Source: Coprinus comatus (Eukaryota > Basidiomycota > Agaricomycetes > Agaricales > Agaricaceae). Taken from it: a stretch of DNA of 64,000 bases. Below, one piece after another: positions 27,565 through 38,796 of this stretch. A program made the position numbers and the translations under genes. Each line of letters starts with the position of its first letter. Position 1 is the first letter of the stretch. The stretch is from positions 558,001 to 622,000 of the forward strand of contig JAWPGT010000014.1 in the NCBI GenBank assembly GCA_034638255.1, in the 5' to 3' direction. The notes under the pieces were generated by a model, which made no database searches, had not been told where the DNA came from, and was given only the letters and a program-made list of their open reading frames with translations.

Positions 27565-29413
27565 TCAGACTGATATTGGAAATCCCATTGCTCTCCTCCC
27601 AATATTGCCATCAACATCCGCTACATTTGCTACCCCTACAAAACCAGCTTCCGCTTGTCCCTTGGGAAAATCAGGAGGTCTTTCACCGTTCAAAAAGCAT
27701 TCCCTCTGCTTCTCAATATAATTCCAATTCTGCTTAGTATACGGAACTGCAGGTATGTACATCACTATAATAAACACAGCACATCAATCGAAATGTAATA
27801 AAAGAAACCGAAATGCATAATGACTATGTACTCACCTGCCGAATCCTCCTTTCCAGTATGTTCTTCCTCTACAGAATGTATAACATCACAATGCCAAAAT
27901 ACTGCATCTCCTGGATATACTTTCGGCACCGAAGTCATATTTTTCTCCAAGAATAAATGAGGGTGAGATTTAATTGAAGGTTTAGGTCCAGCAAAACCTC
28001 CATCTCTAGGAAATATCCCAGGAAATTCGGAAGTTTCCAAATCTTTATTCCCAAAAAAAATATTAATTAGATGTAAGTATCCTATGGAAGGAAAAGATGT
28101 AGATTATGCGAACCTATTTCCCAATTTTTCGGATCCATTATCTCTGGCGAATCTGCTGAAACCAGTGGTTTGAAGAAGGGTCGTAGTATTATATACGTAT
28201 TGGAAACAACACATCCGGAAAGACTCTTAACGTCCCTTGGGTAGGCCCTGTTTCACTAGTAAACTATAAGTATAAATATTAACAACCACAAGCATCAAAT
28301 ATACCTCATAGATAACCATCCTTGGAATGACCTGAAAACGGTCGACTTCAACGAGAAAAATCCTCAGTCTCACTAAAGTCTAATAATAATAAAAATCAAC
28401 GTCAACATACTTGATTTGGTCTCCCATAAAGCGAACTACGAGCATCCAATCTTCCTTTCAAATCAAACGGATCATGTTCTCTCCAATTCCCATTCAAAAT
28501 ATCTTCAAAACACTTCCTAAACGCTGGATCTTCCCAACGTTCCGTAGTTCCACCTAAACAACGATAGCAAGGGTAAACAAAAATGCGTTAATTTCAATCT
28601 CTTGATGAAAACCTGAATGAAGGGTAAATTAAAGGCTTACCATCAATATGTGGAGGATGAACATCCCATCGAACACCAGCCTTCCTAATCCTAAACCTAT
28701 CTGCATAAGTCAAAGGAACCGAAAGATCCACATTATCATTTTTCCCATCACTATGATACAATTGATTCAACCAAATATTAGCCTTCAGCAAATTCGGATT
28801 AGCTCTCGCTTGTACTTGAGCCTGGGTCCAACTTTGATATATATATAAAATTAATCGTGGTAATCAGTCCTCCAGTCAATAACGACGAGGAAGTGTGATA
28901 GAGTAGCCACTCACTAAAGCTGAAAAAATTGTTTATTGTCTGCAGGTACACCTAAGATCACATCAGTACACTCACAGTTTGAAACATCAGAAAGAGTTGC
29001 ATACCTTCAACAGGATTGACGGTGACGAATTCTCTCAAAGATTCTCTCCACTTGACCGCTTGTTCATCATCAACAATATCCCTAATCACAACAGACCCCC
29101 GACGTTTAATCAAATCCAACTCTTCCTTCTTAAGTGTATCCAATTCGTTGAAATTAACTTGAGGAATAAACTTGATATACGGTAGATTTAAATCAATACA
29201 CTTAGGAGTCAGCACTGCCGTTTTAAAGTAGTTACAACAACGTACACCGGACCCTCCACTTTGTATATCATCACTAACTTTCTTCAACTCATCTATAACT
29301 TCTTTCCATGCTTGACTTATACGCGACTCAAAATTCGGCACACTCCTCGCTATCTCACGCTTCAGTTCTGCAAAACGGTGCGGTAGGGGTATAGTATCAG
29401 CGTTGACTCCCAT
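27565..29413 (-). CDS. DUF1479 family protein (Fe(II)/2-oxoglutarate dioxygenase-like)
   Basis: The protein of about 480 aa is related to bacterial YbiU (DUF1479). Features in order: LKREIARSVPNFESRISQAW, LIKRRGSVVIRDIVDDEQA, PADNKQFFQLYWTQAQVQAR, the metal-site motif PPHIDGG (H and D), RWEDPAFRKCFEDILNGNW, SLYGRPNQ, SFQGWLSM, GTLRVFPDV, and HCDVIHSVEEEHTG, which offers the distal His. The reaction is unknown. At about 28191-28206 the frame breaks: reading past VFPDVL needs one extra T to give SNTYIILRPFFKP. This is probably a one-base deletion in a T run. A 33-nt GT...AG stretch in exon 1 is in frame and may be a very short intron or coding. Confidence 0.85.
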
Positions 29414-29712
29414 TACGAAGCTACTAATCGATAATCGGTTGATGAGAAGATGGTAATAAACTGTTTGTCATGAGGCTTATACGTTATAAATCTGGTGGAT
29501 ATTTTTAGAACTTGGAACCCATGGTGTAGTGGCACCGTGCCAGGAGAGAATAAATGGGGGTATTGAAATTAATGGAAAAGTATACTGTCTAGTCACAGGG
29601 GAATGGGGTTCCATAAGATGGCACCCTACTTGATGGAAATAATTAGAAGAAATGAACCATAATAAAGACGATGAACAGCACTAGCAAATTCTCAAACGTC
29701 ATTGATTCAAAG

Positions 29713-32426
29713 TTACTCTTCTAATTCTTGTCCTTCTTCATCGTACCCTTCACCCGGTTCTGCTTCTTCCTCAACATCGTCGTATGTGGTAGCTTCTTGA
29801 TACTAAAAACAATAAACAAAGTTAATAAGCTATGTTTTATTTCTTCGCATGAGCAAGAAATGTTTGTACCTGCTGGTACTCAGTGCTAACAGACACCCGA
29901 AGTCAACGACGTAATTCCGATCCAGGATAATAGTACAGACTTACATGAGATCGAGAACATTACTCTCAGCTTCCGTGAATTCCATCGGGTCCATGCCCTC
30001 ACCAGTATACCTTTTTGCAACGTTTGGCAACGAAAATCATCAATCCAAAAGAACGACACTCACCAGTGCAAGAAGGCTCGGCGTTTGAACATGGCAGAGA
30101 ACTAATGAGCAGTTAGTCACACATTGGAGTCGCTATGCTAAATGAGTACCGTCTCCATGTTACGATTGAACACTTCTTGAATAGCTGTGGAGTTAGAAAG
30201 TGCTGTCGCTGCCTACTCGAAGTCAATTCAGATATCTAGTTCTTCTTCTCGGCAACTTACCTGTGTTTGACCGACAGGAGGCACTCTAACAAGCGAGACA
30301 GAGACGTTGTCAGGGATCCACCTACAAAAAGTGGGTTAGTTTAGTATTTTCATCCTGCAGAGTACTACATACTCTACAAATGAAGAAGAATTCTTTTGTT
30401 GGAGGTCGCGAATAGAGACCTATTTAAATTTCTTGAGCGATTCCATCATTGCAGACCCTTGTTAAGGACCCACTTCTGCCTGTTCCAAAACAAATGTCAT
30501 CGATATCTCCAATGTGTGATGATTCACGTACTTCTCGGGATGAGATGTTACCACGGAAGATCGTAGCAGCAGTCAAATAACGACTGGATTCATCAGATCG
30601 AAACAACGTGAAAGTAACACTATGAGAACAACTTACCCGAAGCGTGGATCACAAGCAACCAGTAAGTTCCTTCGATCAAACAAACTTCATCAAGAGCGTC
30701 AAAAGGTCATGGTAAAAGCGTACAGAGTCGGAAGGACATACGCTTTTGTCAAGTCTGGCACAGAATTCTTTTCGAAGGTTCGAGCATTAGGATCATAGAA
30801 AGGCGCATAGCTAGGCATGAGGAAATGAAGCTGGACAAACGTTAATATAAGCTGAGTAATTCTATCGATCACACACCCTCGGGAAAGGAACAAGGTTCAT
30901 TCCAAGCTTTCGCAAATCACTTGTCAAGGATTAATTATTTTATCTGTCGGCCATATAATATCACATACCCATTCAATTGGCCAGGGAAACGCAAGCTGGT
31001 ACTGACACCGCACATGACACGAGAGACCAACTATTACACAAGTAAGTAACATTAGTTTAAACAACGAGCAAAACTACGCACGTTGTTGAGGTTATCAAAT
31101 GTAGGGCTTTTAATCTTCAAAGTTCGTTGGCAAATATCATACCTGATTTTTTTTTGTAAGACTGAGGCAGAGCATCCAATGAGATATAACATACAGTGCC
31201 TCGTTATCAATACAGATAGTAAGATCTCCGTTATCCACTAGTTGATGAAGGGAAAGCAGGGCATTGTATGGCTTCGCAATTTCATAAAGGTCATGTGGTG
31301 ATCAGGTTCATCAAAAGTTAGTCTCACCTCGACAACGGTTTCCGAGACCTGAAAATCTAATTAGAAGCGATGTCATTACTTGGTAGTAATCTGTCGTACC
31401 TTAGGAGATGGTAGGATCGAGAATGTGGCAACCATACGATCAGGGTATTCCTGTTTCAATTATATATCAGCGTCATACGGCTATTTTTGGGACAACACAC
31501 CTCTCGTAGTTTGGAGAGTAGCAAACTTCCCAATCCTGCACCCGTTCCACCTCCGAGTGAATGAAGGAGTTGAAATCCTTGGAGTGATTCGGTGGCCTCA
31601 GCTTGTCTACGGACGATATCCTATAATTGATCAGATATGTCCCAGGCCTAAGAAAAGTGAAGGTGAAAATACCAGTACAGAGTCCACGAGTTCGGCGCCT
31701 GCAAGTGTGGTCAGCATACATTCAAGTTCCATGTTGAATAACCCAACCTTCGGTATAGTCTGTCAAATGTGAGATGATTAGATCATACGAGAATCTGTTA
31801 GAACCACAATATAACACGTACATCCCTTGGCCCAGTTATTTCCTGCACCTGACTCGCTTGTTAAATAGGTATCAGGTCGGAACAGCCCGCCTAGGGACCA
31901 CTTCTCAGCTGTACAAGAAAAGTTATACATCGGCATGGTCTGATTGTATAATCCCTTACCTTGTTGCATACACCTGCCTCCAAATCAACCTGAACACTCC
32001 GGGGAACATATCGCGTGGTTCTTCCAGCGTGTTCTATCTCGCTGAAGTAAACTCCAACCTAAGGTATATAAATGCACAATCAGCAACCTCTAATCAATAT
32101 GGTTCTGTCATACATACGCGTGTTATTTGGTCGGGATTTGTTCCATGGTAAGCCTATAGGAAATAATTCAACTTCAATGTTTATTCTGTGAGATAGGGGA
32201 ATACATACGCCAGATTGGTCCAGACCGTGCTCTGCTAAGAGCATTTCCCAGAAATTCTCACCAACCTATAAAATGTCAACATCGAGCGAACATTTACTGC
32301 TCATCGATAGTATGCATACTTGATTTCCGGCTTGTCCAACCTTGAAGATTTCGGTATGAGTAAGGGTACGATTACGGTCCAGAGCCGACATACCTGGATG
32401 TTTACGATTTCACGCGATAGCGGCAT
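29713..32426 (-). CDS. Divergent beta-tubulin, 25 exons, one frameshift
   Basis: Beta-tubulin, the GTP-binding partner of alpha-tubulin in microtubules. I trace 25 small exons from [11 protein letters not shown] through [50 protein letters not shown] (GTP-binding loop), [61 protein letters not shown] and the acidic tail ending GQELEE. It differs from canonical beta-tubulin: the N-terminus is MPLSREI not MREI, GQCGNQ is GQAGNQ, and the DET(F/Y)C segment is DLTIC. At about 31891-31900 a one-base deletion (CCC then TAG, in place of an expected CCCC) breaks the frame after LRSGP. All other exons are intact, so an assembly error is more likely than a pseudogene. Confidence 0.9.
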
Positions 32427-32641
32427 TGTGGATGATAATAAGCTCGGTGTTCAGGACGTCCTTAACAGTGAGAAGTAACGTGTCGAGGTTGACTGTAATT
32501 TCTTGGACCACAAGCTGTAATTGCGGCAAATACCGAGTCTAACTTGAGCGTACGTAATGATTGTGGCTCGGAATGGCTAGCCTAGCCTCGGCTAAACGAT
32601 ATTATGTACGAGACTGAGGGTATTAATCTATGATGCTGTAT

Positions 32642-33817
32642 TCAACTATGTAGGACAGTATTACAGCACTTAAAAGCGCCAACTAGGAAGGGGAGATATT
32701 CGAACATCTCTAGAAGCTTTATAGTGCTACAAATATCAGGCCGACTCTGCGGTTCGAATTGCCAACAAGCAAGTAAGAGCTCCCTCAATCCATTTGAATG
32801 ATGAAATATTATATCTTCGTCCCCTTCCCAAGGTAATTCACCTTTGGTCAAAGCAAGAATGATACTCCAGTCAGTTTTATGTTTGTTGAACGGAACATGT
32901 CCCGAAACAAGCTAATAAGAGCATCAGAACTTGAGATTGTTCGTCTTTTTCTCAAGTTGGAATTCATTTACCTCATACACAGTGCAGCCAAATTCATATA
33001 TATCGGCTGGAATACGGGGGATATCATCATCCAGAAGTTCAGGTGCTTGGAAACGAATGGATCCTCCAACAGTGTTCGTCGTTTGACCACTTGGTCCACC
33101 AGCTTCTTTGACAATTCTGGATAGCCCAAAATCACATAGTACGATGCGCTCGTCGTCCGTGACAAGGGTATTATACTGGGAGAGAAAAAAGATGAGTGAG
33201 TAAGACGGTAGTGCCTCCTGGCTAAAATAAATAAAAAAGACATACCCCTTTTAAGTCTCCATGAATAATAGGAGGGTTTTGAGTATGCAAATAATGGATG
33301 CCTTGTGCGATGTCCATTAAGATGGACTCTATATTCACGTATCCTTTTTTCCGTGTGATATACTCCGGAGTAGGCCCATTAACATACCAATGCATTACAA
33401 GACCAGTACGACTCGCAGAGATATTTGTAACACCATAAAACTTCGAGATATTAGGGTGCTGTAGGCTGTGCCAAATGGAAATCTCTCGCATCAGTCTCTG
33501 ATTGACAGCAAAGCAGGAATTTTTCAGTTCAAGGTTCTTAAATTAGCTTGTGTAAATTTTCTAACCTTTTCAATTTTTGAAGTATCTTGGGTGCTAAATA
33601 TTCGAACAACTTTTATTCCGATCTGAAATATGAACAAAGAAATCTCAGTATTGTATTTAAAATTGGCGGAAAGAATACGTACCAGCCTATTATCCCATGT
33701 CCCAGTGTAGATATCAGAAAACCCTCCAGAAGCAACAGGATCCTTAGTCCTACATTCAATTTCTTCCAGTGGTATGTTTTGAGGTGCCATGACGGGGGAA
33801 GAGAAGGAGGAGTCCAT
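32642..33817 (-). CDS. Protein kinase
   Basis: A small eukaryotic-type protein kinase of about 320 aa, probably Ser/Thr specific (TKL-like). The glycine loop is VASGGFSDIYTG, the ATP-binding Lys is in GIKVVRIFS, the catalytic loop is HGDLKGYN, the metal-binding motif is CDFGLSRI, and the APE motif is QAPELLD. The C-lobe has IYEFGCTVYE, GELPWEGDEDII and LACWQFEPQSRPDI. All essential residues are present. ATG 33817 (MDSSFSSPVM) is the first in-frame ATG; the frame continues upstream as SSEQ-type sequence without an ATG, so an additional 5' exon is possible. There is no membrane span. It lies between beta-tubulin and the AT-hook gene; its pathway is unknown. Confidence 0.85.
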
Positions 33818-34433
33818 CCGTTCCTGTTTTGGTGCTCCCGCGCCTATAGGATGCTCCAAGTCATTGGTGCGGCGTATCGGTGCTCGACTACATTGCTCTG
33901 AGTAGGGGCTGCCAGAAGTTCGCTATTTGTTGGTCAAGGCAAAGAGTAATCCTTCGTGAGAAACTTACTACAGTTGCAATATTACTACAAGACAGACATA
34001 GCAGGTGATATTCCGAGCCATCTGAAGTGGGCTTAGGACTATACCCCTGATGACTGACAAGATATGTGGACAATCTAGTAGGCCCCAGTTACTAGACCAA
34101 GTTGAACAAATGGCCATAGCGATGTGGCATTGGCGAGAGCCGAGTCTCCAGATCCCTATTCATATGATTATTTTCGACTTTCTATGCATCGGATTAATAG
34201 GAAGGTTGATTGTACCAGTAAAGGGAGCCATAGAATCAGTGCTATGAGCAGGGGGGTATCTTGTATTGCCTATTGATCACATCATCGCACTACGGCTATA
34301 TATGTGGACAGACTCCATGTCATATGTTCTCAAAGTACTTAGTTTTGCACAGCAATACAGCGATATATATAAGTTTTACGTAAAAGATTGATTATCCTAA
34401 TGAGTACAAAAATAAAAACCCCGAGATTAAAAA
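33818..34433. other. Intergenic upstream of kinase
   Basis: About 600 bp. An open minus-strand frame at 33888-34073 could splice in frame into the kinase but has no ATG, so it was not annotated as an exon. Nothing else is recognised. Confidence 0.4.
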
Positions 34434-36208
34434 TCAAACCCATCCCTCCGAGCATTTTTTATCAGGCCTTCTACTATTCCTACCCTTACAATCCAATTTA
34501 CCACAATCCTGACAGGGATTCGAACAGAAACTACGTCCACCTTTTCCTTTACATTCTTGAGAACCACATTTACAACAATGCCGAGGACTTCGTTTTGCTT
34601 GAGAAGGATTCTCCGTATCAGTCGCTTCTGGTGCAAAACCTGGGCCCGGACCAGGGATAGGTGAATTATTATTTGGTGATTGCAAATTGGTATGCGGAGA
34701 AGGGAAGAATGCATAGGGTGTGTAAGGGTAAGATGGGTACTGTTGGGGGGATAAGGATGTGGTGGAGGTCCCGGATTAGGTTGTGTTCCCGCGGTCATCA
34801 TGGAGGATTGCGATGGTCCTTTGGAATTGTTAGGGTCCGCAACTGCTGTATTTTCCTTCCAAGCGTTGTTATAAGCATCTGAAAGACTCTATATTACATT
34901 CAATAAGTTGCATATCAGTGCTGTTAGACATGAACGTACTTGGGCTACCACCGTTTCTTCGCGTGTAGTATCATTATCACCGCTTGACGCCATTGAAATG
35001 TTGTGCTCAAGATCGCCGTTTTCATCGTGATCATTCTCATCCTGTCTGCTTTTATTGGAACTAACAGCAATCTCACCCTCCTCCGGAACCCCATTCTGAA
35101 TAGAATAAATAATGTGCAGAATGACCTCCTTCCTGAGCCCAGATTTTAAACACGCCCTAACCATGTTCCATAGTGAACGTGACACCCCAAGGGCTTTCCA
35201 GTTCCAAATACTAGGACCGCTTCCAGCATCCGTTTCGCTGTACATCAAACGCGCAGGGAACTCATCCTGAAGTTTTGTTGGAAGCGAACGTAGAATGGAA
35301 GCGTCGGTGCTAGCAAATTTACGGCCTTCGGCGCCGGTTGCGGTAACGCACTGTGGGCTCTTGCAGACGTATTCGCAACCGATTATGAAGAATGGTTTCT
35401 CGATGTCATAAATTTTGACGGGACCGGAGCTAATACGTCCTTTATTTGTCAAAGCTTGGGAACAGGCTGGACATGAAATGCCGTTGAAGACCAGAGGTTG
35501 AGGGTCCCAATATAGAAAACGATGTTCGGAAGGTGTACGAGCGGTAGAGGCGGACGCGGTCAAAGAGAAATAGGCTGGTGAAGAGGGAAGCCAAAAAGTC
35601 TTCAGAATTGAATACAGCGAAGGAATAGGTTGTACTTGTTGAGGATTTGGAGCTAACGAACCAAGATGAGATTTAAATGCCTCCTCCACCGTTGGACCTG
35701 CACTAGATACTGGGTTTGGGGCCGCCAATGCACTGAGGAGAGTGGAAATAAATGAACTGGGTTTTGAGTGCGCAAGTTCAGCCCAGTCGTCTTTCTCGAG
35801 GTCTGGATCAATCTGTATGGCCATAGGCGGCGGAACAGGAGCACCAGGTATGAACATCCCTATTGGAGGGTATCCTACGCCTGTCAATCCCTGTGGTGGG
35901 GTCCAGGGATGCGCGTCACGCTTGATCTTTGGACGAGTGGGGCCAACGGACCCAGCAGGGAAGCCATCCTTGCGAGGTCGGCCTACGGGTCGTTTAATTT
36001 TTGGGGTTGGGGGTGTTCCTCCTAACAGGTTCTTCTTCGTACTACCTTTCGGTCTCCCAGGACGTCGTTTAGCAGGTTCGTTGGAATTACTGTGGGTTGA
36101 GCCAGCTTGTGAAGCGGATGAGATGTCGCCGACGTGTCCGAGGACGGGGCCATCGTTTGAATAGACTTGGTTACTGGAGGAAGCAGAGATAGAGCCGGGA
36201 TTATCCAT
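34434..36208 (-). CDS. AT-hook protein with C-terminal Cys-rich domain
   Basis: Two exons: a long first exon from MDNPGSISAS to ETVVAQ, then after a roughly 49-nt intron SLSDAYNNAWKEN. Residues 48-56 (RRPGRPKGS) and 72-81 (KRPVGRPRKD) are AT-hooks that bind the DNA minor groove. The central domain (FLYWDPQPLVFNGISCPAC, then IIGCEYVCKSPQC) is like the DUF6729 region of basidiomycete proteins. The C-terminus is Cys-rich: RHCCKCGSQECKG, FCSNPCQDCGKLDCKG, PDKKCSEGW. The frame breaks at about 34751-34757 in a C run (six present, seven would restore QYPSYPYTPYAFF). A chromatin or DNA-binding role is inferred; targets unknown. Confidence 0.78.
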
Positions 36209-37667
36209 ATCTTTTTTCTGTATTTCCTGCGAAAATGTTTATTTCAGCATTTTGGGTTTGCCTTACGAGAGGACTGCAAGTGACACATAAAACAGAAAAA
36301 AAAATATCAAGACATACTTTGGACTTCTGTGTAATATTCAAGATCCTTCAAAACCATTTAAGCTAGAACATGTGGATATAATTCGAGCAATGCGTACTGG
36401 GTAGCTCACAAGACAAGTCGACGGTATTTCAGAATAAATGTTTTCCAAGGGTTATCTCGGGGCTAAGTTGTAGTTTGTTTGCTACCTACCGCAGAATGCT
36501 TACGTAAAAAGAAAATTACAACCCCGATAACTATGTAATCCAGAAATTATGGACATTGCTTGTCTTGCTATAAAATTCGTCACTGGTAATTCTTCAAGTA
36601 AAATAAACGTGCTCTCTAGGCAAGGAGGGAAATGCCTTATTTTAGCACTTAAATCCTGTAGTCTACTTTGCCGATTTTATCACAACCAGAAAACCACGCC
36701 TAACCTCTGCTTCAGCCCTTATAGGGACACAGAAAATACATACATATATGACATCACCGCACACCCGTACTTTGGGCTTTGAAACGCCACAGAGCCTACA
36801 ACCAAAGACAGTGAAGAACCAAATACAGTGAAGTGCTTGTTCCCAGCAGTGCAGTGGGAAAACCAGGCACTCCATCAGGTTCATACAGATAACATCCACT
36901 TTCAACAAGCAACGAATGTCTACTGGTAATAGGAGATTGGCAGCCAGAGAGAATGTATTGCACACCATACATCCCCTAGCTGTACTCGCTACTACCGAGG
37001 CATTTTAGAATTTTCAAGGCAATAAGTTCGGAAATAGTCAGAAACGCATGAGATATCTGCCAATTCGGTGAAGCTCTCAGCGAGAAGATAGCACAAGGAC
37101 CAAAACACAAGGACCAAGTTATCTCCCCAGTTGTTCGTAGTATGGCGAACGAAGAAGCGTTGATAATTTTTCTTCTTCGTTGCCAGGGTAGATTCTGTGT
37201 ATATTCTTTATCTGTACAAGGCATATCGTTTGTAACAATGTTTAGTCCTTTCTTACTTAGAACCTCGTTTCAAGTTGACTTCCACAAGTCAAACTCCCAG
37301 AGGACAAACTAATTTACGGAAGGGGAAACATGACATGAAAATAAACTTCGTGTCGACTTCGTGTCTTGTTCCATAGAAGGCAATCTCGTCCATATTTGGA
37401 CATTGTATTCATGTCTAAAATTAGGGACGGTAGAGTGGGAGTAAGCACATACAAAATACCTATCTGTCGTCCACCTGGATGTGGATTTCATCACTCCCAG
37501 GGGCTAGAAGCCATTTATTTCTATATTTGAGTCTCCCTTTGAAACTGTACTCAGCGGGCGCCTCTTACTTTGGTATAAGAGATTTAAAAAATACCTTGTT
37601 CTCGGCAAAACCAAACCCACACCTGTGCATTTCCACCTGCCTCACATCACTCTCATACGGAAATACC
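36209..37667. other. Intergenic upstream of AT-hook and peptide genes
   Basis: About 1.46 kb between the minus-strand AT-hook gene and the plus-strand peptide gene, so it holds two divergent promoters. Frames at 36549-37494 occur on both strands and show no coding features. No repeat recognised. Confidence 0.5.
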
Positions 37668-37934
37668 ATGAACTGTAAACTCGTTACCGCCTTCATTATC
37701 TCCTCTAGTTCGTTGGATTTTATTAATTTGTACCTTAATATTTACTGATCGAATTTAACAGTGGCTCTCCTCAGTTCAGCCTCACCAATCCCAGTGCCTG
37801 AGCTCTCTGTCGAGCTTGCGAGAGAAGCAGTAAGTCATCTTTCTAACCTTGCTAATCTATATATACTGATAGATACTAATAAATAGGATTCCGATGCTCC
37901 TATTGAACGAGCGTGCGGATATTATTGTGTCTGA
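37668..37934 (+). CDS. Candidate small secreted peptide, three exons
   Basis: Exons 37668-37707, 37762-37829 and 37887-37934 give an open frame of 156 nt including the stop, encoding 51 residues. Introns are 54 and 57 nt; the second has a perfect TACTAAT branch site near its TAG acceptor. The peptide has a signal-like N-terminus (MNCKLVTAFIISSMALLSSA) with a small-residue cleavage region, a short acidic spacer (PELSVELAREADSDAP) and a tiny C-terminal Cys motif IERACGYYCV. The mature part would be about 25-30 residues with a C-x3-C pair that could form a disulfide. No family is recognised. It could be a signalling peptide, effector or a precursor cut after Arg. Splicing is predicted by eye only. 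Confidence 0.5.
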
Positions 37935-38796
37935 GCCTATCGCTCATTGCATCGATAATTCCTCCTCCGTCCTCCCCACAGCAAAACAAATGATTGCTTC
38001 CCTTTGTCATATTACATACCCTATGCTTTTCTCCGAGCGGTGTCCATACCCTTATCCCCCGTTTCGGACCCAGACCCCGTTTTAATGCATGCTTGACATT
38101 TGTCGCATGCCATATGTATCAGTAAATTTTCGCTTTCGTTTATGGTGGTTTTTGTTGAGATATAATTCTGCGTTGTCTATATTGGAATTTGTATTATTAG
38201 CTATAGACTGATTTTTTTTTGTTGTCCTGTAACTGGATGAATATATGATGTATTGAGAATCGAGATGATGTGGGTCACGCAGTGTCGGAGTGTCGGAGAT
38301 TGAACCCAAACATGTCCATCAGAAAAAAATGATTAAACGCTCTATTATTTTCTTCTCAACGCCACCATCCTGTTCGACAGAATGGGGAGAATTGGTATGA
38401 TCATGGTGAGTGTACATTTTCTCTGAATTGTTTGCTGCATATCATGCTCCTATGCATGATGACCTTCAAACCGAAACTTTAGGAAGTGCCGTCCGAAACG
38501 CTCTCTTCGGGGAGTGAATCTGTCGATTCCGGTTCTCTGATTCTTGTTACCTGCATCCATGTTCATAAGATTTTTCACTGACGCCGTTTTGCACAGTTTT
38601 TTTCCATGTTGCCATTATACTATACCATCGCGATGTAAAAAAAAATACCAGTTACTAAAATAATAATATCTCGTTCTGGAGTATGCGGATCTTCTCAAGG
38701 ACACAATTATCGTCGTCATGGATTGGAGCAATATTTTTAGCTCCTCCCATAAAACCGATTATCACCTCTCGTAACCTTTCTCTCATCTACAGAAAT
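37935..38796. other. Intergenic before transketolase-like gene
   Basis: About 860 bp, T-rich, containing the promoter of the transketolase-like gene. No gene or repeat recognised. Confidence 0.5.

Noticed and set aside
29713..32426. Beta-tubulin as a pseudogene
   Set aside because: Only one frame break was found in 25 exons, all other splice sites and residues are intact, and similar one-base breaks occur in other conserved genes here.
33888..34073. Extra 5' exon of the kinase
   Set aside because: It splices in frame but contains no ATG and its own upstream is closed by stops.
34427..34801. 124-codon minus-strand frame
   Set aside because: Its first part is the AT-hook gene before the C-run break and its second part is a wrong frame; the Cys-rich frame ending at 34434 is the real continuation.
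37668..37934. Mating pheromone precursor
   Set aside because: An ER motif lies near a C-terminal Cys, but the sequence ends CV, not CaaX, the N-terminus looks like a signal peptide, and no receptor gene is nearby.
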